This document shows positions 23,475 to 31,071 of a stretch of DNA of 33,093 nucleotides, piece after piece. A program made the position numbers and the translations under genes. Positions within the stretch are counted from its first letter, which is position 1; each line of letters begins with the position of its first letter. The notes below the pieces were generated by a model. It was not told the DNA's origin. It was given only the letters and a program-made list of their open reading frames with translations, and ran no database searches. The DNA comes from Gemmiger sp. (GTDB taxonomy: Bacteria > Bacillota > Clostridia > Oscillospirales > Ruminococcaceae), in the NCBI GenBank assembly GCA_028710135.1, contig JAQUSS010000017.1:1-33093 (forward strand), read 5' to 3'.

Positions 23475-24409
23475 TTGTTACGGTAACGATGAACCCGGCG
23501 GTGGATAAAACGGCGGCGGTGGATGCGCTGGTGCCCCATACCCTGCACCGGCTGGCGTGCGTGGTGCGGGATGCGGGCGGCAAGGGAATCAATGTTTCCA
23601 AAACCATTGTGGCCTTGGGGGGCAACAGCATTGCCACCGGCTTTTTGGCGGGGGATACCGGCGCGGCCATTGCCAAAAGCCTGGATGGCTTGCCGGGCAT
23701 CACGCCGGACTTTTTGGAGTTGGCGGGGGAATCCCGCACCAACCTGAAGCTGGTGGAGCCGGACGGCGCACTGACCGAATTTAACGAGGAAGGCCCCGAG
23801 ATAGCGGCGGCAGATAGGCAGCGCCTGGCGGCCAAGCTGGCGGGCTATGCGGCACCGGGGGTGCTGTTTGTGCTGGCGGGCAGCGCGGGGCGCAGCGCCC
23901 CGCCCGAAAGCTACCGCAGCCTGATTGCGGCGGTACACGCCAAGGGGGGCAAGGTGTTTTTGGATGCCGATGGCGCACAGTTTGCCAATGCGCTGGCGGC
24001 AAAGCCCGATATCATCAAGCCGAACGCCTTTGAGCTTTGCCAGTATTTTGGGCGGCAGCAGGCGGATACGCCCGCCCTTGTGAAAATGGGCCGGGAGCTG
24101 AACCGGCAGGGCGTGGGGCTGGTGTGCATCTCGCTGGGGGCGCAGGGCGCGCTGTTTGTGGCGGGGGCGCAAACCCTTCGCGCGCCGGGGCTGCGGGTGG
24201 ATTGCCGCTCCAGCGTGGGCGCGGGGGATGCCATGGTGGCGGCCATCGCCTACGGGCTGGATGGCGGCCTGCCCCTGCCGGAATGCCTGCGCCTGGCCAT
24301 GGCCACCAGCGCGGCAGCCTGCACCACCGTAGGCACCAAGCCGCCCGAGCGGCGCATGGTGGAAGCCCTGCTGCCGCAGGCGGAAATTGTGGCGATGGCG
24401 ATAGAATAA
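23471..24409 (+). CDS. PfkB family kinase, 1-phosphofructokinase / tagatose-6-phosphate kinase type
   Basis: A 312-residue sugar kinase of the ribokinase/PfkB family. It begins M-I-V-T-V-T-M-N-P-A-V-D, typical of the FruK/LacC branch, has the sugar-binding G-G-K-G-I-N (36-41), and the ATP-binding S-V-G-A-G-D with catalytic base Asp253. It should phosphorylate a ketohexose phosphate made by the PTS. FruK (fructose 1-phosphate) and LacC (tagatose 6-phosphate) cannot be separated here. It overlaps the esterase gene by 4 bases and ends the operon before a strong terminator. Confidence 0.9.
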   Translation: MIVTVTMNPAVDKTAAVDALVPHTLHRLACVVRDAGGKGINVSKTIVALGGNSIATGFLAGDTGAAIAKSLDGLPGITPDFLELAGESRTNLKLVEPDGALTEFNEEGPEIAAADRQRLAAKLAGYAAPGVLFVLAGSAGRSAPPESYRSLIAAVHAKGGKVFLDADGAQFANALAAKPDIIKPNAFELCQYFGRQQADTPALVKMGRELNRQGVGLVCISLGAQGALFVAGAQTLRAPGLRVDCRSSVGAGDAMVAAIAYGLDGGLPLPECLRLAMATSAAACTTVGTKPPERRMVEALLPQAEIVAMAIE

Positions 24410-24433
24410 AGCATAAACCGCAAACCATAAAAT

Positions 24434-24471
24434 AAAGTGGGTGCCTGCTGCATTGCAGGCACCCACTTTTT
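24434..24471 (+). terminator. terminator of the PTS operon
   Basis: A perfect 15-bp stem, AAAGTGGGTGCCTGC with its complement (24434-24448 and 24455-24469) and a TGCATT loop, ending in five T. Confidence 0.93.
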
Positions 24472-24528
24472 GTATGGGGGATAAAATGGGCCGGCTTTGG
24501 CGGCGATTTTACGGTTCTTTTTCAGGGG

Positions 24529-24879
24529 TTACTGGTACAAAATCAGGGCAATCATCTCAATCGGCTCTTCGCCCAGGCAGGCAATGCCGTGCCCTTCGCC
24601 GCAGGGGCAGATGGCGACATCCCCCGGGTGAATTTCGGTCAGGGTGCCATTATCGTTGTAGCGGCCATGCCCGGATAGGATGTAATACAGTTCCTCGTCC
24701 CCTTGGTGAATGTGGTAGCCAATCTCGGCACCGGGGTAAACGGTGGTATGGCCGAACACCCGGCCCTTGTTGTTCAGCTCGGCATCGCTGTTGGCCAGGC
24801 TGCGCACGGTAATTTCGCCCACGCCGTTAAACGGGGCGGGCTTGCGGATGGTGGTTTTTTCGTTGTTTCTGCGTATCAT
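24529..24879 (-). CDS. cupin-domain protein
   Basis: A 116-residue single-domain beta barrel. The two cupin motifs are visible: G-Y-H-I-H-Q-G-D-E-E-L-Y-Y-I-L-S-G-H-G and H-P-G-D-V-A-I-C-P-C-G-E-G-H-G, which supply His/Glu metal ligands. Such small cupins can be isomerases, dioxygenases or small-molecule sensors; the substrate is not evident. The ATG at 24877-24879 has AAGGA 9 bases upstream; a reading to 25005 crosses the operator. The gene is divergent from the LacI-type regulator, and its promoter region contains the regulator's probable operator, so it is probably part of that regulon. Confidence 0.85.
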   Translation of the reverse strand: MIRRNNEKTTIRKPAPFNGVGEITVRSLANSDAELNNKGRVFGHTTVYPGAEIGYHIHQGDEELYYILSGHGRYNDNGTLTEIHPGDVAICPCGEGHGIACLGEEPIEMIALILYQ

Positions 24880-24969
24880 AAAAACAATCCTTTCATTGAC
24901 AAAAAAATGGCAAGTAAGGGGAGAATACAAGTGAGGGAAGAATAAAGCTTTAAAATATTTCAAGAAAAC

Positions 24970-24981
24970 GCAATCGATTGC
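24970..24981. promoter_or_regulatory. LacI-type operator GCAATCGATTGC, copy 1
   Basis: A perfect 12-bp palindrome with the central CG typical of LacI/GalR operators. An identical copy lies at 26516-26527, before the lyase operon. It abuts the likely -10 of the cupin gene. Confidence 0.65.
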
Positions 24982-25152
24982 ATATATACTACACCCAAAA
25001 CGCAATCAACGCAACTGCGCAAGCTGCACAGAAAAATAGGCGGAAAACTAGGCATAACGGCAAGCAATGCCGTCAGATAAAGGAAATTACGAGAAAAACG
25101 AGAGAGAATATCATAAAAAACGAGCAAAAAACTAGCAAAGAAAAAATAGTGG

Positions 25153-25182
25153 TTGCAATTTGTTGCAGAGGAGGGGTATAAT
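25153..25182 (+). promoter_or_regulatory. promoter of the lacI-type gene
   Basis: TTGCAA (25153-25158), 18 bases, then a perfect TATAAT (25177-25182). Confidence 0.6.
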
Positions 25183-25260
25183 ACCGATAATGGTTCCCCG
25201 ACTTTGGCAAAATTTACCTGTTTTGCCGGGCGGGAACGATAGATTTAGGATGTGAGAAAT

Positions 25261-26256
25261 TTGACGATCTATGATATCGCCAAGCTGGCAGGGGTATCGG
25301 CCAGCTCGGTTTCCCGCGTTATCAACGGCAAGCCGGGGGTCAACAAGGGCAAACGGGAAAAAATTGAGGAGCTGCTTCGCCAGCACAACTATAAGCCCGA
25401 TTTAAACGCCCGCAGCCTGGTGATGCAGGCCAACCATACCATTGCCATTTTGATTGATAACCTTGTTTACCCACGCCACCGTGGTGGCATTAGCATGGTG
25501 GAGGATGAACTGACCCACCGGGGCTACAACTGTGTGGTAAAATACATTCCAGCGGGCGAAAATACCATGGAAGCCTGCATGGCCGAGCTGGCCGGCCAGC
25601 ACCTAGAGGGGATTGTTTGCTTTGGCCCCTCCTTCCGAAACCATGAAAAAGTGCGCAGTGCAGTATCCCAACACCAGCCCCACACGCCGGTGGTGCTTGT
25701 CAACCATATGGGGGGCGTGGGGCTGGATAATGTGTACAGCGTGGGGGCCAACGAACGGGAAGGCTTTACCCGCTGTGTGGAGCTGCTGGCAAGCCGGGGC
25801 AGAAAAGAAATCGCCTTGCTCCTAGATAGTGACCGCGTCAGTGCTTCCACCATACAAGAAGGTTTTGAACAGGGCATCGACAAATTTCAAAAAGTGCGGG
25901 GGATGGTGTACACCGATATCCCGCTTTCACTGGAGGGCGGCGTGGAGGCGGTGCGCCGCATTTTGCGGGAGCACCCCCGCTTGGATGGGCTGATTTGCGC
26001 CAACGATTTGATTGCCATTGGCGCAATGAATGAACTGCTGGACCAAGGCATCCGGGTGCCGGAACAAATTTCAATCATTGGGGAGGAAAATTCGCTTTAC
26101 TGTGAGATTTGCCGCCCCAAGCTATCCTCCCTGGATACCATGCTGAACAGCCTGATGCTGATGGCTGTGCGCACCCTGCGCGATGCCATAGAAGGGCGAG
26201 AAACCAGCCATTCCATCACGCTTTCCTGCGATATTGTGGAGCGTGGCACCACCTGA
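25261..26256 (+). CDS. LacI/GalR family transcriptional regulator
   Basis: A 331-residue regulator. The N-terminal helix-turn-helix reads T-I-Y-D-I-A-K-L-A-G-V-S-A-S-S-V-S-R-V-I-N-G-K-P-G-V, followed by the hinge L-N-A-R-S-L and a periplasmic-binding-protein-like ligand domain (about 60-331) with L-I-C-A-N-D-L-I-A-I-G. I prefer a TTG start at 25261 because AGGA lies 10 bases upstream and most LacI proteins start at this Thr. The alternative GTG at 25252 is only one base from the same AGGA. It is divergent from the cupin gene and upstream of the lyase and Liv genes, both marked with the same palindrome, so it probably represses them. The inducer is unknown. Confidence 0.9.
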   Translation: MTIYDIAKLAGVSASSVSRVINGKPGVNKGKREKIEELLRQHNYKPDLNARSLVMQANHTIAILIDNLVYPRHRGGISMVEDELTHRGYNCVVKYIPAGENTMEACMAELAGQHLEGIVCFGPSFRNHEKVRSAVSQHQPHTPVVLVNHMGGVGLDNVYSVGANEREGFTRCVELLASRGRKEIALLLDSDRVSASTIQEGFEQGIDKFQKVRGMVYTDIPLSLEGGVEAVRRILREHPRLDGLICANDLIAIGAMNELLDQGIRVPEQISIIGEENSLYCEICRPKLSSLDTMLNSLMLMAVRTLRDAIEGRETSHSITLSCDIVERGTT

Positions 26257-26289
26257 TACCCCGTGTTGCCTTTTGAAAAATAAAAAGTG

Positions 26290-26336
26290 AAAGCGCCTCT
26301 GCTGTTGCCGATTGGTAATAGCAGAGGCGCTTTTTT
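26290..26336 (+). terminator. terminator of the lacI-type gene
   Basis: AAAGCGCCTCTGCT pairs with AGCAGAGGCGCTTT (26290-26303 and 26320-26333), an inner TTGCC/GGTAA extends it, and six T follow the stem's GC-rich part. Confidence 0.9.
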
Positions 26337-26515
26337 GGCAAGATAAAAAATGAATTCGATTGCAATTTTTCCTGCACTACAAAATCAAGCAAACAGCCTT
26401 GTTACTGTACAATATAGACAAAAGTGATTTGTAAAATAAAGATGTTGTGATGAAAATGCTTGCACGTACTTGTATTTCAAGCGAAACCGTGCTAGGATTG
26501 CAACATGAAATATCG

Positions 26516-26527
26516 GCAATCGATTGC
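26516..26527. promoter_or_regulatory. LacI-type operator GCAATCGATTGC, copy 2
   Basis: Identical to the palindrome at 24970-24981. It lies directly upstream of the -35 candidate of the lyase operon, about 90 bases before its first start codon. Confidence 0.65.
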
Positions 26528-26617
26528 AGCTTGTGAGGGAAAGATATTTCGCGGATATAGTGAAACGAGCAAGGAAACGAGCAAACGGAATTTGAATGAT
26601 TTGAAGGAGAAATAACA

Positions 26618-27604
26618 ATGTCTAGCCCCAAAACACTGAAACAAATCCTGGCAGAAAGCAAGCAATGCTTTTTGGTGCCCTGTGTGTACGACTGTGCATC
26701 CGCCCGTGCGGTGGAGATGTGCAACTTCCCGGTGATGCTCCTGAGCGGCGGCGAGGTTTCCATCAGCCGCAACGGCGTGATTGATTACGGGTTCACCAAC
26801 CTGACCGATTTGGAGGAGGTCATCAGCCGGGTGACGGAAACCACCTCCATCCCCCTGATTGCGGATATTGAGGATGGCTTTGGCGGCCCGTTGGCTGTCT
26901 ACCGTGCGGCCAAGCGGCTGGCTGCCGCAGGCGCAGCCGCCATCCAGCTGGAAGATTCGGCCGATATGGAGGATACCACCGCCATTTTGCCCCGCAATAA
27001 GTACATGGCCAAGGTTCGCGCAGCGCTGGAAGCCTTGCAGGGAACCAATTGCCTGCTGATTGCCCGCAGCAATGCCGACCCTGCCGACCCTGCCCAGATG
27101 CAGGAGGGCTGCGAACGGTTGCAGGAAGCAATTGAAATTGGCAAGGCCCAGGGCCAGATGGTAATTGCCATGATGGTGCTGGTGGGCAGCACCCAGCAGG
27201 CCGCCGAGATGGCAAAAATTGTGACCGGCCCCAAAATTTTTGCCGATGTGCGGGCCTACAAGGATGCCGATGGCAAGTATAAGCCCAGCGTTACCATGGA
27301 GGAACTAAGCCCGCTGGGGTTTGTGATGTGCAGCAGCCACTACACCATGAAGGCTGCCATGGAGGGGATGCTAGAGCATGGCCTGCAAAACTACGCCAAC
27401 CAAAGCGTGGCATACACCTTTGCCACCGCGCCGGCCTCGGGCATTGAAAGCTTTTCGGCTTCCGGCTTGTACGACCCGCAAGCCTACCTGCAACTTGAAA
27501 ATAAGTTTACCAACGGCGATAAGGCCTACACCATTGTGGGCCACCAGGTAGAGGATTACCCCAGCGATAAATTCCGCGTTGTGCCGATTGAACACCGCCT
27601 GTAA
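26618..27604 (+). CDS. isocitrate lyase/PEP mutase superfamily protein, copy A
   Basis: A 328-residue TIM-barrel protein of the isocitrate lyase/PEP mutase superfamily, whose members make or break C-C or P-C bonds next to a carboxylate. The metal-site strand reads A-D-I-E-D-G-F-G-G (Asp83, Glu85), followed by Q-L-E-D (Glu112). The catalytic K-[KR]-C-G-H loop of isocitrate and methylisocitrate lyases is absent (P-R-N-K-Y-M-A-K here), so it is not a normal lyase of either pathway. Later S-N-A-D-P and F-A-D-V-R-A-Y-K are also visible. The substrate is unknown. AAGGAG precedes the ATG. It is the first gene of the operon behind the LacI-type operator, followed 36 bases later by a distant paralogue. 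Confidence 0.88.
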   Translation: MSSPKTLKQILAESKQCFLVPCVYDCASARAVEMCNFPVMLLSGGEVSISRNGVIDYGFTNLTDLEEVISRVTETTSIPLIADIEDGFGGPLAVYRAAKRLAAAGAAAIQLEDSADMEDTTAILPRNKYMAKVRAALEALQGTNCLLIARSNADPADPAQMQEGCERLQEAIEIGKAQGQMVIAMMVLVGSTQQAAEMAKIVTGPKIFADVRAYKDADGKYKPSVTMEELSPLGFVMCSSHYTMKAAMEGMLEHGLQNYANQSVAYTFATAPASGIESFSASGLYDPQAYLQLENKFTNGDKAYTIVGHQVEDYPSDKFRVVPIEHRL

Positions 27605-27640
27605 GGCGTTTACCCAACAAAAATGGGAAGGAGCCACGAT

Positions 27641-28678
27641 ATGATCCCTTATATTTTGACAACTGAAAAAAAGGTGAGCGCCGCCGCACGGCTGCGCGGG
27701 CTGCTGCGGGATAAAAAGGTGCGCATTGTGCCGGAGCTGTACGATTGCCTTTCGGCCAAGGCGGCGGAGATGAACGGCTTTGAGGTAATTATGGTTTCCA
27801 GCGGGGACCTTGCCTGCGGCATGACCGGTATCCCTGACCTGCAATTGCTTTCGATTGACGATTTTGTGCGTGCGACCGAGCAAATTACCCGCATGACCCC
27901 CATGCCCCTGATTATTGACGCGGACGATGGCTTTGGCTTGGGGCGGGCGCTCAATGCCCAATACGGCTGTATGCGCATCATGCAGGCGGGGGCTGCCGGT
28001 GTGCTGGTTACCGATACGGCAGAGCTTGGCCGCAAGGGCCAGCTTTCAATACCCGATGCCTGCCTGCGGTTTGCAGCCGCCCGCGCCGGGTTGGATGCCA
28101 ACGGGATGGATGGCTTTTTGATTGGCCGGTGCGATAGCAATTTGGAAGCCGAGCTGGACGAAACCGTGGCACGCTGCAAGGCCTACATTGATGCCGGGGT
28201 GGATATGCTTTGCATTTTGTGGATGCACAAGATTCCGGGTAGGGAAAAAAAGCTGGCCCTGTGCCGCCAACTGAAGGCTGGGCTGGATGCACTGGGCGGC
28301 AAATACGTAGATTTCCCAATGTGGTACCCGGATCTGTGCGGCAAAGCCCACGACCCCGGCGAGGTAACCATGCAGGATTTGGCCGAGCTGGAAAGCTACA
28401 AGCTGGTAGGCGTGCATTACTCGGCCCATGCGGCCATGCTGGCCATGCTGGATGTTGGCCGCCATATTTTAAAGGAACAGAACAACGACTACGTTGACCA
28501 CCACTTTGATGATACCGGCTACAAAACCTTTACCACCATGAGTATGTTTGGCCTGACCGATAACGCTTGGGTGGAGGCAGAAAACGCCTTTGTGCGCGAA
28601 CCACAGGATTCGGTTGCCCAGCGCAACGCCGATTATTTTGTAAAACCGGACGATGTTCATAACCCGGATGAAAAATAA
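27641..28678 (+). CDS. isocitrate lyase/PEP mutase superfamily protein, copy B
   Basis: A 345-residue paralogue of the preceding gene product but only distantly similar to it. It keeps the metal-binding D-A-D-D-G-F-G (Asp93, Asp95) in the canonical spacing, and P-E-L-Y-D-C-L-S-A-K near the N-terminus parallels P-C-V-Y-D-C-A-S-A-R of copy A. The position of the usual active-site Glu is T-D-T, and no K-R-C-G-H loop is present. It may form a two-step pathway or a hetero-oligomer with copy A (inference). The ATG at 27641 has GGAAGGAG 7 bases upstream; ATG 27623 lies before that site and is not preferred. Confidence 0.87.
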   Translation: MIPYILTTEKKVSAAARLRGLLRDKKVRIVPELYDCLSAKAAEMNGFEVIMVSSGDLACGMTGIPDLQLLSIDDFVRATEQITRMTPMPLIIDADDGFGLGRALNAQYGCMRIMQAGAAGVLVTDTAELGRKGQLSIPDACLRFAAARAGLDANGMDGFLIGRCDSNLEAELDETVARCKAYIDAGVDMLCILWMHKIPGREKKLALCRQLKAGLDALGGKYVDFPMWYPDLCGKAHDPGEVTMQDLAELESYKLVGVHYSAHAAMLAMLDVGRHILKEQNNDYVDHHFDDTGYKTFTTMSMFGLTDNAWVEAENAFVREPQDSVAQRNADYFVKPDDVHNPDEK

Positions 28679-28732
28679 AAAAGCATAAATCGCCATAAAA
28701 AGAAGGAACAAAACGAAAAAGGAGAAATTACC

Positions 28733-30088
28733 ATGAAAAAGACCCTGACGGCCCTTTTGGCGGCAACCATGGCAGTGGGCACCCTGGCCGGCTGCGCGGC
28801 CACCGCCACCAGTAGCACCACCACCTCCACCGCGGCATCCTCCACCGCATCCTCCACGGAATCCTCCGCCGAAAGCGCTTCCTCTGCCGCTTCGGGCGAA
28901 ACCATTAAAATTGGCGTGCTGACCGACCGTTCCTCCGCTGCCGCAGCAACCGTTACCTGGGCGGAAGCCGGTGCCATTTTGGCGCTGGACGAAGCAAACG
29001 CCGAGGGCGGCCTGAACGGCACCCCCTTTGAGCTGGTTTACCGCGATACCGCCAGCGATTCGGCCAACGTGGCCCAAAAGGCAACCGAGCTGGTGAACGA
29101 GGGCTGCATTGCCATCCTTGGCCCAAAATCGGACGGCGAGGCCCCCACCGGCGCAACCTGGGCGGACGAGAACAAGTTCCCCATGGTAACGCCCTGCACC
29201 ATGAACACCCGCGTTACCATTGAAAATGCCTCCGACTATCTGTTCTCCTGCGGGTTTGTTGCCTGGCCCATCGCCAAAATGAACGCCAAATATGCTGCCG
29301 ACCAGGGCTATTCCAGCGCCTTCTTTATCGGCAACGATGGCGGTGCCTCGGGCGATAGCCGCGACTTTTTCTACCGTGAACTGGGCGATGGCTTTGCAAA
29401 CCTTGGCTCCAACCAGGTTTCCAGCAACTCCACCGAGTTTTCTACCATCATCTCCTCGGTGGTGGGCAAAAACCCCAATGTAATCATCGGCGCGGTGGCC
29501 GGGCCGAACTTTGTATCGCTTGTAAACCAGGGCCAGCAGTTTGGCCTGTGGGAAATGTGCGATTATCTGGGTTGGTATACCTGCGATTCCACCAACACCA
29601 CCTCCCTGGCACAGGCGGGCAACTACCCCTACGGCAAGGTACACGGGGTGGATTTGTGGCCCTTCTGGATGGACGAAATTGAGGGCAATGCCGAGTTTGT
29701 GCAGGCGTATTCGGATATTGGCAAGGAATACTATAACCAAGAAATTTACCCCTCCGACATGGGCTACACCTGGTACGTGGGCATCAAGGCTATCGTCGAG
29801 GCTGCCCGCACCACCGCCGATGACCTTAGCGCCGCTGCCATGACCGAAGCCCTTAGCACCGTGCATTTTAGCACCCTGTATGGCGACGACCTCTATTTCC
29901 GCGATTTTGACCATGTGATGGCCCACGCCTACTACTATGTGACGGCGGTGGAGGATACCACCGGCAAATGGGACATCCCGGTGGGCGATGTTTACGCCGT
30001 TTATAAAGGCGATGAAATGCTGCCCAGCAAGGAAGAAATGCAAAGCTATGCGGCCGAGATGGGGTACGCATTTAAAGATTTAAGCTAA
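28733..30088 (+). CDS. Liv-type ABC transporter substrate-binding lipoprotein
   Basis: A 451-residue lipoprotein that captures the substrate for the LivHMGF-like transporter downstream. It has a signal segment with lipobox L-A-G-C (Cys21), a Ser/Thr/Ala linker (22-55), then a periplasmic-binding type 1 (LivK/AmiC-like) domain starting I-K-I-G-V-L-T-D. V-A-Q-K-A-T-E-L-V-N-E-G-C-I-A-I-L-G-P is a typical family stretch. Such proteins bind branched-chain amino acids, amides, urea or short carboxylates; the linked lyase-family enzymes argue for a non-standard ligand. AAAGGAG precedes the ATG. A hairpin separates it from the permease genes. Confidence 0.92.
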   Translation: MKKTLTALLAATMAVGTLAGCAATATSSTTTSTAASSTASSTESSAESASSAASGETIKIGVLTDRSSAAAATVTWAEAGAILALDEANAEGGLNGTPFELVYRDTASDSANVAQKATELVNEGCIAILGPKSDGEAPTGATWADENKFPMVTPCTMNTRVTIENASDYLFSCGFVAWPIAKMNAKYAADQGYSSAFFIGNDGGASGDSRDFFYRELGDGFANLGSNQVSSNSTEFSTIISSVVGKNPNVIIGAVAGPNFVSLVNQGQQFGLWEMCDYLGWYTCDSTNTTSLAQAGNYPYGKVHGVDLWPFWMDEIEGNAEFVQAYSDIGKEYYNQEIYPSDMGYTWYVGIKAIVEAARTTADDLSAAAMTEALSTVHFSTLYGDDLYFRDFDHVMAHAYYYVTAVEDTTGKWDIPVGDVYAVYKGDEMLPSKEEMQSYAAEMGYAFKDLS

Positions 30089-30128
30089 AAAATTCAGCGT
30101 GTAACGTACAAGGCACGGCCATAAAAGG

Positions 30129-30169
30129 AACTTAGCGGCAGGCAGAACCCCTGCCTGCCGCTAAGTTTT
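30129..30169 (+). terminator. hairpin between binding-protein and permease genes
   Basis: A perfect 17-bp stem (30129-30145 with 30151-30167) with an AACCC loop, followed by only four T. Placed inside the operon, it probably lets part of the transcription through, giving more binding protein than permease. Confidence 0.75.
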
Positions 30170-30203
30170 GGCGGTGCAACACAACCAGAAGCGAGGGATA
30201 TCG

Positions 30204-31070
30204 ATGACTCTGCCATTCTTTTTTCAAACGCTGATTTCCGGCGTAAGCAACGGTATGGTATCGTATTTGATGATTGCCGGTGTGTCGCTGATTATGAGCG
30301 GCATGAATATGGTCAACTTTGGCCAGGGCGCGTTTTATGTTTTGGGTACCTACCTAACCTATACCATTGCCAGCAAAACCGGGTTTTTGCCCGCGCTGAT
30401 TTTGGTGCCCCTGGCGGTAGCCGTGATTGGCTATTTTGTGGAAAAAGCCACCCGCCCCTTGTTCGGCAAAGATATGCTGTACATTATGCTGCTAACCTAC
30501 GGCGTGGCCTATATGCTCTGCGATATGATGGTAATGATTTGGGGCTATAGCATCCGCCTGTTGACCCTGCCCAAGTTCTTAAACGGCAGCATCCGAATGT
30601 TCGGCATCAACTTCCCCGTTTACTACCTGTTCGAGATTGTGATATCCGGCATCATCGCGTTTGCGTTCTGGTTCATGATCAACAAAACCAAGCTGGGTAT
30701 GTTGACCCGGGCCATCATCAGCGACCGTTCGATGGTTGCCAACCTTGGTGTCAACGTCAACTCCATGTTCAGCGTTCTGTTTATGATCGGCATCGGCATT
30801 GCGGGGCTGGGCGGTGTGCTGAACGCACCCATCACCGGCATGAGCCCGAAGGAAGGGCTATCGGTTTTTGGCAACGTTATGCCCATCCTGTGCATTGGTG
30901 GGCTGCGCAATATGGATGGCTGCCTGCCCGCCGCGCTATTGGTGGGGTTGGTCAACGCATTCGGGGCCATTTTCCTGCCACAGTACTACAACCTGCTGCC
31001 TGCGGCGCTGATGGTAATTTGTATGTTCCTGCGCCCGCAGGGAATCTTTACCAAGAAGGAGGCGCGCTGA
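30204..31070 (+). CDS. livH: Liv-type ABC transporter permease LivH
   Basis: A 288-residue membrane protein with about eight helices, the first of the two permease subunits of a branched-chain amino-acid type importer. Typical LivH stretches are seen: S-N-G-M-V-S-Y-L-M-I-A-G-V-S-L-I-M-S-G-M-N, V-N-F-G-Q-G-A-F-Y, and in the cytoplasmic loop G-M-L-T-R-A-I-I-S-D-R. The ATG at 30204 has GAGGG 7 bases upstream; an open frame from 30168 overlaps the preceding hairpin's tail and is less likely. Confidence 0.92.
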   Translation: MTLPFFFQTLISGVSNGMVSYLMIAGVSLIMSGMNMVNFGQGAFYVLGTYLTYTIASKTGFLPALILVPLAVAVIGYFVEKATRPLFGKDMLYIMLLTYGVAYMLCDMMVMIWGYSIRLLTLPKFLNGSIRMFGINFPVYYLFEIVISGIIAFAFWFMINKTKLGMLTRAIISDRSMVANLGVNVNSMFSVLFMIGIGIAGLGGVLNAPITGMSPKEGLSVFGNVMPILCIGGLRNMDGCLPAALLVGLVNAFGAIFLPQYYNLLPAALMVICMFLRPQGIFTKKEAR

Positions 31071-31071
31071 T

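Larger units (their letters stand above)
24880..25260. promoter_or_regulatory. divergent control region, cupin and lacI-type genes
   Basis: This 381-base, AT-rich region has no gene. It holds the palindrome GCAATCGATTGC (24970-24981). A minus-strand promoter candidate (TTGATT 25004-25009, 17 bases, TATATG 24981-24986) directly abuts that palindrome. A good plus-strand promoter (25153-25182) and a two-stem hairpin in the lacI leader (25193-25237) are also present. Confidence 0.6.
26257..26617. promoter_or_regulatory. control region of the lyase operon
   Basis: This 361-base gap contains the lacI-gene terminator (26290-26336), a degenerate operator copy at 26352-26363 (GAATTCGATTGC, two mismatches), a perfect operator (26516-26527), and a plausible promoter just downstream of it (TTGTGA 26531-26536, 19 bases, TATAGT 26556-26561). 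No gene is seen; the frames present have no ribosome sites. Confidence 0.55.

Noticed and set aside
26618-28678. Methylcitrate cycle genes (PrpB-like)
   Set aside because: The K-R-C-G-H catalytic loop is absent in both proteins, and no methylcitrate synthase or dehydratase is nearby.
28469-30043. Minus-strand open frame of 524 codons opposite the Liv binding protein
   Set aside because: Antisense shadow of a well-recognised lipoprotein; the Gly-rich run mirrors the Ser/Thr/Ala linker.
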